Shown here in pieces: positions 13,454 through 23,782 of a stretch of DNA of 41,115 nucleotides (the stretch's first letter is position 1; every line of letters starts with the position of its first letter). Location: assembly GCA_019677205.1 (NCBI GenBank), contig JAAMXY010000418.1, positions 1-41,115 of the forward strand, written 5' to 3'. The notes under the pieces are model-generated. The model saw only the letters and a program-made list of their open reading frames with translations, was not told the DNA's origin and made no database searches. The DNA is from Pinguiococcus pyrenoidosus (taxonomy: Eukaryota > Sar > Pinguiophyceae > Pinguiochrysidales > Pinguiochrysidaceae). The position numbers were made by a program, and so were the translations under genes.

Positions 13454-14214
13454 ATGGCGACGAAGCGTGGCGCGGACACCTTGCGAAGGGCGCTGAGTAG
13501 CAGCGTGTGGAAACCCCGCGACTACCGCGCCAACACCTTCGGCTACAATCGGCCCCTGAAGAAGAATGCCCTCCGGGTGGTCCTGAAGCAGGACATGCTG
13601 GACAGGGGCTGGCGGGACGGCCAGGTGGTGGCCGTCCGCGCGGGCTTCGCCCGCAACTTCCTCATCCCGCAGGGCTTCGCGGCCTACGCCACGCCGGAGA
13701 ACGTGACGCGCTTTGGCAAGGACGTGAGCGAGCAGAGCACGGAGGTCAAGCGGGACGACTACGACGTCTTGCTGCGCCTGCTCCAGCGGACGGAGCTGTT
13801 CTTGCAGCGCCGTGCTGACGATGGCGTGAATTGCCACAGCGACACGCCGAAGGCTCATATCCTCCAGGCGCTGGAGAAGAAAGTGCGCCTGCGGATGGAG
13901 CCGGAGGACTTGCAGATGCCGCTTGGCGAGGACGGCGAGGAAGGTTGGTGGCTTTCCCCAGATGAGCTGCTGCGGGTGGAGAATCGAAGCCTGATGACTC
14001 GTCCTGCCTTGTAGTGCCCTCCCTCAACAAGATCGGGGTGTACACGCTGAAGGTCAATGTGTCGCTGCAGGGGCAGGAGCCGGAGTGGGTGGACCTGGCG
14101 GTCCGTCTGCACCCTCGCGGCAAGCCCGTCGAGGGGTCGAAGCGATACCAAAAGAAGCAGGACCGAGCTGCGGCGATGATGACGACGGGCGATGAAGAGC
14201 TTGGCTTATCGTGA
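13454..14214 (+). CDS. Organellar ribosomal protein bL9
   Basis: Exons 13454-13943 and 14015-14214 give about 229 residues. bL9 is a protein of the bacterial-type large ribosomal subunit, here nuclear-encoded for an organelle. After an Arg/Ser-rich extension of about 35 residues comes the L9 N-domain: LRVVLKQDMLDRGWRDGQVV, AGFARNFLIPQGFAAYAT. The ARNFLIPxGxA motif is diagnostic. The C-terminal lobe (LNKIGVYTLKVNVSL, DLAVRLHP) matches the second L9 domain and continues across a 71-nt intron (G|TG junction). The basic N-terminus without a signal peptide suggests mitochondria rather than a complex plastid, but this is an inference. The ATG lies only 172 bp from the proposed ATG of the divergent EF-hand/E2-like gene. 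Confidence 0.9.
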
Positions 14215-14311
14215 GAACGACCAGCCGTCAGCACAAAAGATCTGATTCTTGTGCTGAGCCTGTCCGCCGACGGGATCTGAGGTGATCTGCCTTACCTGCT
14301 CCCACGCGAAA

Positions 14312-14443
14312 CACCGCAGTGCTCGTTACTACAAAATTCTCTACAATCTCCGATCCAAGTCCAATCCCATGCTCACTACCGCAGTGCTCGCTACTACCAA
14401 AAGCTATGCGATCTACGATCCAAATCCAAAGATTGGCAAGGGA
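14312..14443. repeat. 66-bp direct duplication at the end of the bromodomain gene
   Basis: Two diverged tandem copies, 14312-14377 and 14378-14443, both start with accgcagtgctcg and share atctacgatccaa-type sequence. The second copy contains the last codons and stop of the minus-strand bromodomain gene, so the duplication overlaps its 3' end and 3' UTR. Confidence 0.75.
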
Positions 14444-17400
14444 GATCGCGTCGGGAGGAGCGGCCTTTTCCTCCGCAGCGTAGCTATGCTAACCTTCACT
14501 TTCGACTTGGAGGGCCTGCTAACGGCGGCTTCTGCCGCCGAAGCTCCATTGCTCACGTTGTCGACCATCACGCCTCTCGATGGTGCGTTCGCTGCTGGGC
14601 TTGGGAGCGCCGCTGAAGTCGGAACCATTGGATCCGTGGTTAACGGAGACTCCGCTATCCCAACGATCTGCGAATGATCGCTGCTCAAGCCCGCTTCCCC
14701 GCTGCCTTGGCCTGCCGCTTGAGGATGCGGCGCCACGGCGAATGCTGAGAATCGCCGGCCGCGACGGCGCTTCTTCGCGGAAAGCTTTGCACGTCGCTTC
14801 TCAGAGGAAGTCAGCACAGGAGGGCCTGCCTGACCAGGCCTGTTCTCGCGGCTTGCATCATCACCGAGCGCATCGCCGTTGTCCCCCTCGTGCTCCTCCT
14901 CCTCCTCCTCCTCCTCTTCCTCCTCCTCTTCTTCTTCTTCTTCTTCCTCTACTACTTCGTCTTCGTTGTCTCCCTTGTCTTCCATCGCCGAGTGTTCTCG
15001 CACCGCTTTAGTACCGCCACCATCGGGCGTCTTCGACTCGACGTCGGTCCTCTTGGTCTTGCCATCCCCGTCCAAGGTCCTGGACGGCATGCGCTTCAAC
15101 TTCAGCGTGAAGCCTTTCTTTTGCGGTGCTGGCGCCGATACCGCCGCCATCTGACTGAAGACCGGAATCCTTGCATACGGCTGAGGCTTCGCTGAGCGGC
15201 TTCGGCGCATGAACTCGTCGATGCCCTGGCGCAGGATCGACTCCATCGAGCTCCTCTTCTCCAGTACAGCTCGTTTCTCCTGGATCTTCGCCTGCCTCTG
15301 CTTCTCCTCCAGGGCCTCCCGCTGCTCGAAGTCGAGCTCATCGTAGTAATCTCCGTCGTCGAAAGCAGCACGATACTGCAGCTTGGCGTTGAGCTCCTCG
15401 TCTTCTTCCCGCTTTCTCTGCGCGAGCCGTTCCCGTTCGCGAGCTTTCCTTCTATCGTTCTCCGTCTGCTCCCTCCGCTTCTTGATGATGATCCCCTTCT
15501 TCTCGAACTGAATCCTCGCAAGGTCATTGGTGAACTTGTCGCGAGCTCGCGTCTCGATCACGTCTGCAGTCAGCAAGCCAAGCACGGATTCAATCTGCTT
15601 GCTCATGTACTTGGCATCAAGAAGCGCCCTTGCGTTCGCCGGATCAAAGCTGGCCTTCTTGGAGTTGTAGGTGATGCCATTCGCGAAGATGAGCCTCAGA
15701 TCGTCCATGAAGTCGCCAAAGCGTTGATACTTCTCGAGGCTGAGCTTCGCTGACACCTCACTTAGGCTGATCGGCTTACTCACGAAGTTGACGTAATCGG
15801 GGAGGCGCTGCAGGTCGACAGGGTCCAAGAAGTAGCGCATCGCATGCTTGTATTTGCTCGCCTGAAGCTTCTTGAGCGTTTCCTTGCAGTCTCTATCCCG
15901 AACTCGGATCTCAACATCGCGCACCACCTGCTCCCGAGCACGCCGCAGCTGGAGACGCACGCCCGCGTCGAGGCTTGGGAGAGGCAGGTCCGTCGCCCAC
16001 GTCGAAGGGCGCTCCATCACCTCGATGGTGTTTCCGTAGGCTTGCGCACTTTCCGACGCCGTAGCAACCTCTTCCGTGGGGATGGCGTCCAATACCCGAT
16101 CCTCCACGCTCGGTTGATAGGCGTCCCACTCTCCGCCATTGAAGAGAAGCTCCAAGGCCAGATCGTACACGTACCGCAGCAGGTGGGCCGCGACGGTGCT
16201 GTATCGCCGGGAGAACGGGTCCTCCTTGCCCCCGTTGTAGCGCACGCAGTTGCGGAAAACCTTCGCCAGATCGTCCAAGAACTCCTCGGCGGCCTTGTAA
16301 TGCCCGCTGTTCAGGTTCTGCTGCACTGTGCCGATGTCCATCGGCTCTTTCACGATCTTGAGGTAATCGCTTCGAATCTCTGGATACTCTTCGACGACGG
16401 GTGCCATGAAGCGATAGATCTGCTCGGGCGTTGCTTCCACCCACGGATGCTTGACGAGCTTCTTGAGGATCTGCTGGGCGCCTTTCTCCCACTGATCGTC
16501 CCGAAACTTGGTCTGACTCGCGGAGGTGGGGCTTTTGCCTCCTGGTCGCTTCGCATTCGATCGCGGGCGGCGCGGGATGACGATGGCCTTCGGTTTCAAG
16601 GCACCCGCCTTTGGCCCGGAGAGCTTTGGCGCCGTCGTCTTCAGCGAGGTGCGCTGCTTCTTCTTCGGTCTGGTGGCGGACGCTTTGGGCGGCGTGAAGC
16701 TTTCGTCAATCGCCGTACCCGGCACGAACTCCTCCTCTTCCTCGTCATCGTCAAAGATCTCAGAGACGTCGTCATCCGGCTGGGAATCCTTCGGAACGGG
16801 CAGCGGCAAGTCACCCGAGAAGCTCGTTCCTGCCTCACTGCTCGCACCATCTGGCTTCTTGCTCCCCTTGAACTTGAAAACGAAGCGAGGCCGCTTCTTG
16901 GCCTTGTCCTCCGCAGGGGGCTTTTTCTCCGAGGGAGCCTCGGGCTTGACCGAATCCTCGGGCTTGACCGAATCCTCGGGCTTGACCGAATCCTCCGGCA
17001 GGACGTTCAGCACGTCCGGCGTGGGGAGCTTGGGCGCTGGCGCGCGCGGCTGCTTTCCGGGGACCGGTCGCTTGAGCACGACCTGCTTCGGCGACTCCGC
17101 CGGTGGGGCTGGCACCTCGACTTTGGCCTTCTTCGCGGGTCGAGAGGCCACGGTGCCTGTCTTGCTCGACCGCGGACGCTTCGCAGGCTTGCTTTTCGGC
17201 TTCACCATCGGAGGAGGGTTGAGAACTCCATCGAGAATCCCCCGATACGCTATCCAAAAATGCTCGGCCCAGGTGGTCATCAATTCATTGTCCTTGTTGA
17301 AGGTGAGAGCGTTGTCCCGAATGAGCATGATGTCCGCGGTGAAATCATCGATAGACGCGTATCGTCCCTTGTTGATGTTCCGCGCAATGGTGCCGAGGTC

Positions 17401-19209
17401 CATCGGTCGCTTGATGACCTCGGGGTACTGAGGAAACCGTGCGACATCCACGGCCTTCAGGAACGGAGACGCGACATCAAACTCCTGTTTGCTCTTGGGG
17501 TTCGTCGACCTCGCCACCTTGAGCTTCTCCAGGACGCGCTTCATCGTCCCCTTCAGATCGATTCGCTCCTTGCTGGGCTTCGACTCCCCGACGTTGGCAG
17601 CGCTCTTCCTTTGTGCCGCCTGTCCTGCTTCGGCTTTGACTTGAGGCCTGGCTGCCTCCTCTCCTTCCGAAGTCGCCCCCGTCCCCGTCGCCGCCGCCGC
17701 CGCCGCCGCGGCCGTCTCCTTCTTTTTTGCCCGGTTGTCCACTTCTTTGCTGGCGTTGCCCCTTGAAGAGGAAGGACGAGCCGACGAAGCAGAAGAAGAC
17801 GGTGCCGACTTCGCTGCCGCCGCCGACGATGACGATGATGATGGCGTCGAAGGAGGCGTGGATCCGCCTCTTTTTGGCCCCGCCTCCGACCTTGCCAGCA
17901 GCCGCTTGGCTTTGTCCGTCTCGGCAGCCTTGACCACCTCGGGCCCAAAAATGCCGTTCGCCACCTCTCGAAAAGCACCGGCAACTCTTCTAGCAGAGTT
18001 GATGTACCTGTCGGCTTCGTCGGGTTCGCTACTGCGCTGCGTTTCCCAGTGATCCTCGCAGTTCGTGAAGATGAGGAACACGTCCCGCAAGAAGCCCAGC
18101 TCGGTCTTGGTCTTGCCAAGCAGCACTTGCGCCAGCGCCTCGCCGAAGTCCATGGGAACCGGCACTTGGACCCGGTAGTCCGCTGGCTCGACCCCCTCGT
18201 AGAAGTACTTGATCGGGAAAGCGAAGAAGACGAAGTCGTCGAGCAAGTTCCGCTTGTCGCATCTCTCGATGAGCTTGTCCAGGGCCAAGCAGCACTTTCG
18301 CCACGCCTCGCAGGGCAGGACCTCCATCTCCAGCGCCTCCGCCTTTTCCTCGACAATTTCGAGGAGGCGCACCGCGCCGAAACGCAGGCCATAGGGCACC
18401 GTGAGCGCGTCGGGCCCGAAGTTGTACCGAAGCGCATTGGAGAAAGTCTTTCGCAAGTCCCGCATGAACTCGGAGGTGAAGTGGTACCCATTCGCCTTGT
18501 TGTTGTTTCGCACTTTGCGCTCGACGGTGCTCAAGTCCATCGGCTCCGGGACGATGAGGTCGTACTTCACAAGCGTCTTGGTGTCCAAGGGCTGCCGGAA
18601 GGGTTCCGCGAGACTGGCGCCCTTCTCCTTGCGACGAATGACCACGGTCAGGATCTGCTGGCAGGCCTTCAGGTACGGCCCAGAGCTGAGATTCTGCTTC
18701 AAAAACGCGCTCATCTTGAGCCTGCTGAAGCTCTCCTCGAACTTATCCAGCAGGCGCTGCGCTGCAGCGGCGACATGCGGGTATCGCGCGCGATTGTATA
18801 CAATCGCGTTGGTGCAGGTTCGCCGGACATCGCGAGCGAAGAGCTCTGCACAACTGCGCAGCCAAAGCTTTGAGGTCTCGTCGCAAGGGATCTTAGGGGC
18901 CATACAGAAAGAGCCGCATTACCTATAGCTCCCCATCTGCAGGCCGCTCTCCACCGTCCCCAAGTCCATGGGCCTCTTGATCACCTCGTTGTAGTCGGGG
19001 CATTCCGCCTGTGTTTTTCGTTATTTGCGTAGTTACGAACGATGAGCCCGTGGTCTGCTTCAGCGCTAGGAATCTCTCCAGATTTGATCGCGTGCAGACG
19101 AGCGCAGGCGGTCGCTCACCAGACTAACTGCGCCGATGAACCAAACTGCGTCCCTGTCCTGCTTCAGCTCGCCCAGAAGCCGCAGAAGCTCCCGATTGGC
19201 CTCTTTCAT
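14413..19209 (-). CDS. Protein with six bromodomains
   Basis: Exons, in reading order, are 19120-19209, 18923-19008 and 14413-18853, giving about 1538 residues. Bromodomains bind acetyl-lysine on histones. The two short 5' exons complete the first domain (NRELLRLLGELK, CPDYNEVIKRPMDLGTVE, then NAIVYN). Domains lie at about 1-110, 114-232, 242-362, 494-600, 854-967 and 1045-1160. All but the third keep the acetyl-lysine-binding Asn in YN/FN (NALRYN, NALTFN, NCVRYN, NGITYN); the third reads NCEDHW and is probably non-binding. The PMDLGT signature is clear in 1, 2, 4 and 5. Linkers are Ser/Ala-, Lys- and acid-rich, with a triple SVKPED repeat. The C-terminus carries a run of Glu. Six bromodomains recall Polybromo of SWI/SNF complexes, but I see no BAH or HMG domain. 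It is head-to-head with the IAAL-repeat gene. Confidence 0.92.
14889..14950. repeat. CTC/TTC simple repeat encoding poly-Glu
   Basis: A pyrimidine-rich run of ctc and ttc triplets on the + strand. On the minus strand it gives about 20 consecutive Glu near the C-terminus of the six-bromodomain protein. The same stretch opens Ser-, Leu- and Phe-rich frames on the + strand, which are artefacts. Confidence 0.9.
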
Positions 19210-19770
19210 GCTGAAGCTAGGTACCTCCCATGAAGCGAAGTCCAAGCGAGGAAGGAATCAGCGGAAAAGGGACATCACGGGTGTCGGGCGCTCACACGAG
19301 CGCCCTCCCACACCGAATGGCCCCAAGCGGGCCCGTAGAAAGGCGTCCTTTTCATTGAGATGGATGAAGTGCCCATATGACGTTGGTATTTAATTACAAT
19401 CTACACTATTGTTATATATGATTGGTCGTGAAGTTGGTTGCTTTGGTTTTGGTACAGGAGATTGCGAAGTACAGTACAAATACTACCAACTGCAGTACAC
19501 ACGGAGCGTCCAAAGTCCTCTTCCGCATTGCCATTGGCTGTCTCTAGCAATGACCGTTGCACATAAAATATATCGATCTCAACTCAAAATATAAAAATAA
19601 GATGGAAGCTGCAACGAACACATTTTTAAAATAGTTCAAGGTTGACACAAAGTTGCTTTTGTAGGTGCGCCTGATATTTTCGCAAACCGCAAACGGACGA
19701 AGGTTGTCTGTCCTACGCGCGGGAGAGAACACTGCCCGACGCCGGCGCCAGCGTCGTGCTTCGCGCCAGC
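19210..19770. promoter_or_regulatory. Divergent region between bromodomain and IAAL-repeat genes
   Basis: A 561-bp head-to-head gap. The part from about 19380 to 19640 is clearly AT-rich (for example cataaaatatatcgatct), unlike the GC-rich genes on both sides. It likely holds both promoters. No conserved open frame is visible. Confidence 0.5.
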
Positions 19771-21377
19771 ATGAGTAGCATAGCCGAGCGCATCGCAGCG
19801 CTGAAGCTGAATAACAATGCGCAGCAGACGTCGGGAAGCGCTTCGCAGCCGGCGGGACCGGTTGGCCGGGCTCAGGTAGTCCCCAGCGCGGCCCGCGCAA
19901 AAGATACCCGCCGTAACAGTCCTTGGCTCGCGCTGCACAGGGCGAAAAGCGAAAAGGCTCGGTGGCGGAGCGCATCGCGGCCCTCCAGAGGGCCAATTCA
20001 GGCGAGAAAGGGCCGGCTCCTCGATCGAACGGCCCGCCGCCGCAGCGGAAAAACACGCCTTCCCTGACTCGCTCAGACAGCATTCAAGAGAGGATCCAGG
20101 CGCTGCGCCGGAACTCGGGGTCGCTTGAGCCGCAGTCTCCCACCCAGTTCTCCATCACTTCAAAGCAGGAAGGAGCAGCCGCGCGCACCGAAGACGGCGA
20201 CAAGGCGGTCGGCGGCGGCCAGGACTTCTGGAAGCTGGTGTCGCGCGATGACAAGCAGACGGAAAAGGCGGCAGAATCCACCACCGAAGCGAAGCCCGAG
20301 CCGCAGCAAGCTAAAGCTTCCGCTCCGGCTTCCGCTCCGGCTTCCGCTCGAGCTCCAACTCCCGCTCGGTCTCCCGCGACCAAGCCGGCAGTGGCTACAG
20401 GGGCGGCTTNNNNNNNNNNNNNNNNNNNNNNNNNNNNNNNNNNNNNNNNNNNNNNNNNNNNNNNNNNNNNNNNNNNNNCCGCTCCGGCTTCCGCTCCGGC
20501 TTCCGCTCGAGCTCCAACTCCCGCTCGGTCTCCCGCGACCAAGCCGGCAGTGGCTACCGGGGCGGGTTTGTCGGCAACGGTCGAGGCGTCCAAGGCAGCT
20601 CCCAGCCACGCGAGCCAGAAAGTGGACGCGTCCGTCGTACAGGAAGGGATCGCGGTTCTCACGTCCTCGAAGGCGCCTGATCAGGAAGCCGATTCGTCCA
20701 GCGCGAAAGCAAAGGGTGCCGCCGCCAAGCCAGCCGAAGAGCCAGCGGCGGTTCCCGGCCGAGCGGAGATCCCGGGCGCGAAGAAGGAGACGCCCAGCGC
20801 GACGGGAGGAATCGCGGCGCTCAAAGCCAAGCTCGCCGCGCAACAGGCGAAGGAGCCAGCAGATCCCGCGAGGAAAAGCGTGAAGCATGCGGCGTCGACC
20901 AGCGAGGGGGGCGGTATTGCAGCCCTGAAGGCAAAGCTTGGTGGCGGCGGAGCGAGCATACCGATGCCGGGGATGGCGCCGCGCGGCTTCGGCTTGCCGG
21001 GAATGGCGATACCGATGCCGGGTGCGCCGCATCCAATGTACGGACAGCGGAGGTCCTTGGGCCACACGACCGCCTCGGCGGCGCCTGCCAATACGGGCAG
21101 ACCTCAGAGCGTGGATCTTGCGCACATGACTCTCGACCGAGCTAGTGTCAATAGCAATAAGCGCATGTCCATGAGGAGGTCGAAGCGCTCCAGCAGGCCT
21201 GTGAGTTTGTCTAGGTATAACGCGACAGATCTGCAGGCCCTAGTCGCTCCGCTCGACACGCCGCCTGCGGAGGCCAAGCGGGCGAAGATGGATGACGCGA
21301 CAGCGAAGGATGCCGAGAAGGGTGCCAACGAAGAGACGAAACTGGACGAAGTCAAGACGGAAATGCAGGATAGTTGA
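19771..21377 (+). CDS. Low-complexity protein with repeated 'IAERIAAL' motifs; contains an assembly gap
   Basis: Exons 19771-19875 and 19941-21377 (65-nt intron), about 513 residues counting the gap. The visible feature is a short motif used several times: SSIAERIAALKL at the N-terminus, GSVAERIAALQR, DSIQERIQALRR, then two GGIAALKAKL copies further on. Between them lie Ala/Pro/Ser-rich linkers and a segment rich in PMPGM. The spacing and small size of the motif recall short actin-binding (WH2-like) repeats, but the LKK signature of WH2 is missing, so no function is assigned. The first motif follows immediately after the ATG, which supports this start. A run of 69 Ns sits inside a tandem repeat, so the true length is unknown. 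Confidence 0.7.
20410..20478. other. Assembly gap (Ns) inside a tandem repeat
   Basis: Sixty-nine undetermined bases. The about 90 bp on the left (ending at 20409) and the sequence on the right (20479 to about 20570) are nearly identical, encoding the same Ala/Pro-rich unit (RAPTPARSPATKPAVATGA). The gap therefore spans one or more collapsed repeat units. It keeps the frame as written, but its true length is unknown. Confidence 0.97.
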
Positions 21378-21662
21378 GCTCCCGTGCCGTTTACGTTTGC
21401 GCTTTCTCGTGCAGAGATGCTCCAGTATAAAAACGTGCTTCTCGACTCGACGCGCGTTTCTCCTCCTCTCTTCCACTCTCTTCTACTCTCCTCTTCTCAT
21501 TTCTTCTCTCTTCCCCTCTCTCCTTCTCGGCTCACGAGGTTCCTTGTCGGCTTTGTAGCGAATATACCATGTACAGTAGACGAGCTAATACAGAAAGGCG
21601 CAGCTCTTCTTCAGATTTGAACGATGTACACCGGCATCGAATCATACCTCGCTCGCCGCTCT

Positions 21663-22850
21663 CTAGCGCTCCGAGTTCTCCCGTAGAAACTGATTCAGCT
21701 TGTCGCCGGTTTGCGCCCGCTCAAGGAGCAGTGCGGTGACGTTCTTACGCTCCATCAGCACCCCGGCTTCCGCCAGCTGCCTGCGGAGACCTCCTTGCCC
21801 GACGCCATGCGCGCGGAAAACCTTGCGGAAGAAGCGCTGCAGCTTATCGGCCGCTAGCCTGCGCTCCAGCTGCTCCGAGTAGATCTCCTGCTCCGACTTG
21901 GCGAAGGCCTTCGCCGAGCAGTACTGGCCGCTTCTCATCTGCTCCTCCTGCTTCCGGATGTGCTGCTTCAGCCGGTCGCTCGCCATCGCGCGTTCCAGGG
22001 CGATCGCCGTGGCTTCTTGCGGCGAGAGGAGCACGTGGCGCAGCCGAAGGCTGTGCGCCTGCGTCTCCAGCTCCGCTTTGTCGCCGTGGTAGGTCACCGA
22101 GTTCCGCAGCGCCCGATGCAAATCATTCGCGGCCATCGAGCGCTGCAGCTGCGCCCTGGCCAATTCCGTCGGGGTGCGGGCGTACCCAAGCTCGACCGCC
22201 AGCGCCTGCTGCTTCGCAGCCTTGCGCTGCTGAACTCGCCGAAGAAAGTCCCTCACCCGATCGGCCGCCATCTTCCGTGACAGCTCGCGAGAAACGCCTT
22301 CCTGAGCGGAGAAGCGAATGCCCCTCTCTCGCAGCATGGCGCTCGTGGTCTGCGTCTCCGCCGTGAGCTTGCCCGACTCATCTTCCGACAGGTGCACCGC
22401 GTTGCGCAGCATATTCTTCACGTTGTCTCCGGCCTGCGCTCGGCGCAGCTTCTCCCTGGCAAGGTCGCTCGGCGTGCGCACCAGACCCTGCTCCTCGGCG
22501 GCGAGCAGTTCCCCGCTGTCTCGGCGGTTCTGGACGTCTAGGAACAGATGCTTCACCTTGTCGCGCGCCAGCCCGCGCTGCAGAGAGCCCCTCGAGTACT
22601 CCACCGAGGACTTGAAGATGCCTCGAGACCGCACGTCTTCAACTGCTGGCCGGTACCGGAGGTCCTGCGCGACGGCGTCGCCGGCCCGCGAGTGCATGAG
22701 CTGCCGCGCGGCGGCCTGCGTGGTGGTCTTGTGGATGCCGCTGCGCTGCACCGTCCCGAATGAAGGTCGCCGGCTCATGCTCTTCGCGAGCGCTTCTTGC
22801 TTGTCTTCCAGGCGGAACCCGGACGGGCTCTCGTGCGCTGCGCAAGACAT
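21663..22850 (-). CDS. RPEL-like repeat protein
   Basis: Single exon, about 395 residues, starting at ATG 22850; a few codons upstream stay open but have no ATG. The N-terminal part holds two RPEL-like units: ALAKSMSRRPSFGTVQRSGI and DLRYRPAVEDVRSRGIFKSS. RPEL motifs in MRTF and Phactr proteins bind G-actin. The rest is built from about seven repeats with the core L-x-R-x-x-A-x-D-x-(L/V)-x-x-x-(L/F)-R, such as LRRAQAGDNVKNMLR, LSRKMAADRVRDFLR and LERRLAADKLQRFFR. These may be diverged RPEL units that lost the RP, or a separate repeat. Actin binding is an inference. The gene is tail-to-tail with the IAAL-repeat gene (285 bp) and head-to-head with ferroportin. Confidence 0.72.
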   Translation of the reverse strand: MSCAAHESPSGFRLEDKQEALAKSMSRRPSFGTVQRSGIHKTTTQAAARQLMHSRAGDAVAQDLRYRPAVEDVRSRGIFKSSVEYSRGSLQRGLARDKVKHLFLDVQNRRDSGELLAAEEQGLVRTPSDLAREKLRRAQAGDNVKNMLRNAVHLSEDESGKLTAETQTTSAMLRERGIRFSAQEGVSRELSRKMAADRVRDFLRRVQQRKAAKQQALAVELGYARTPTELARAQLQRSMAANDLHRALRNSVTYHGDKAELETQAHSLRLRHVLLSPQEATAIALERAMASDRLKQHIRKQEEQMRSGQYCSAKAFAKSEQEIYSEQLERRLAADKLQRFFRKVFRAHGVGQGGLRRQLAEAGVLMERKNVTALLLERAQTGDKLNQFLRENSER

Positions 22851-23782
22851 ATCCGCCGGCAACAGTCGGGTCGAATCGCTTCTACACGCAGAGGGGAGCC
22901 GAAGCGGCCGACGGACGGCACGTCGACGCCTCGACGGTTATCGGAAGTGCTCAAAGCGGGTACGCGGCGCGGCACGGGGGCGCTGCCGAACGAAGCGCGA
23001 GAGCTCGGTCTTAACTGGCGCGGAGAATACGCTTCCACCCGTGCCGACGACGCGGGTCTCCCTGCCTCGGGCTGTAGAACACGGAGACTGTGGAGGCCGA
23101 CGCAAGAAGAGGAGCCCTTCCAAAGAGGGCCCAAGCTAGGAAGCTATCCTTCAGGCAAGAATAAGGCTCTTTCCGCTCTTCGCAGAGCCTCGCAAGACAC
23201 GCGAGCCGGGGAAACTGGATTGAGACCATGTAGGATAGGAGGGAGGTGGAAAGTCCCTTGGTCCCATGCCGTGTCGGTATCCACACTGGCGAATGGATGG
23301 GCGATGAGGTCTGCTTTCTCAGCCGATTGGCTCGGCCTCGATCGGTTCAAGCACGAGCTGGTCCATACAAAGCCCGATCCCTCGCTCCCCATGATGCGCT
23401 CGATACCCCTGCGCGATCGGGGGGATCAGCGATGAAGCCTTGTTGCGATCGTACCTACTAGTATGTACTCTAGCTCCTACTGAGCACCTGCTCCCAAAGC
23501 TCTCTACTCCAAAGCCATGCAAGAACATGCGTCTGACGCCACCAAACCGAAGGGATACTGTACTGTTGTGGAGCTTGATGATCGCCGCAGCGCTCCGGAA
23601 CGCGCGTGGAGCCGATCCCCCAATCCCCCAAAACCTGAATTTCTATTTCCATTCTTGAAGTGACGATAACAGGACACAAAAATCGGCTGGCTGTGCGTCA
23701 TTTGAGTTGGCGATGGCGCCAAAGTCCGCTACGAGCGGAGCGGCGCTGTTCCGTTCGCCTTTTGGACGGGCTGCCTTGTCGA
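22851..23782. promoter_or_regulatory. Long divergent region between RPEL-like and ferroportin genes
   Basis: At 932 bp this is the longest head-to-head gap in the window. Open frames on both strands are short and Arg/Ser-rich, with no protein character. It probably holds both promoters and 5' leaders. I looked for an iron-responsive-element hairpin before ferroportin and saw none. Confidence 0.45.

Noticed and set aside
14882-15154. Ser-rich and Leu/Phe-rich + strand frames at the simple repeat
   Set aside because: They are products of the CTC/TTC repeat that encodes poly-Glu on the minus strand.
15844-17766. 640-codon open frame on the + strand
   Set aside because: It is antisense to the bromodomain gene, Arg/Leu-rich and without any domain; the minus strand carries clear bromodomains over the same bases.
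23600-23782. Iron-responsive element upstream of ferroportin
   Set aside because: No CAGUG loop with the required bulged stem was seen.
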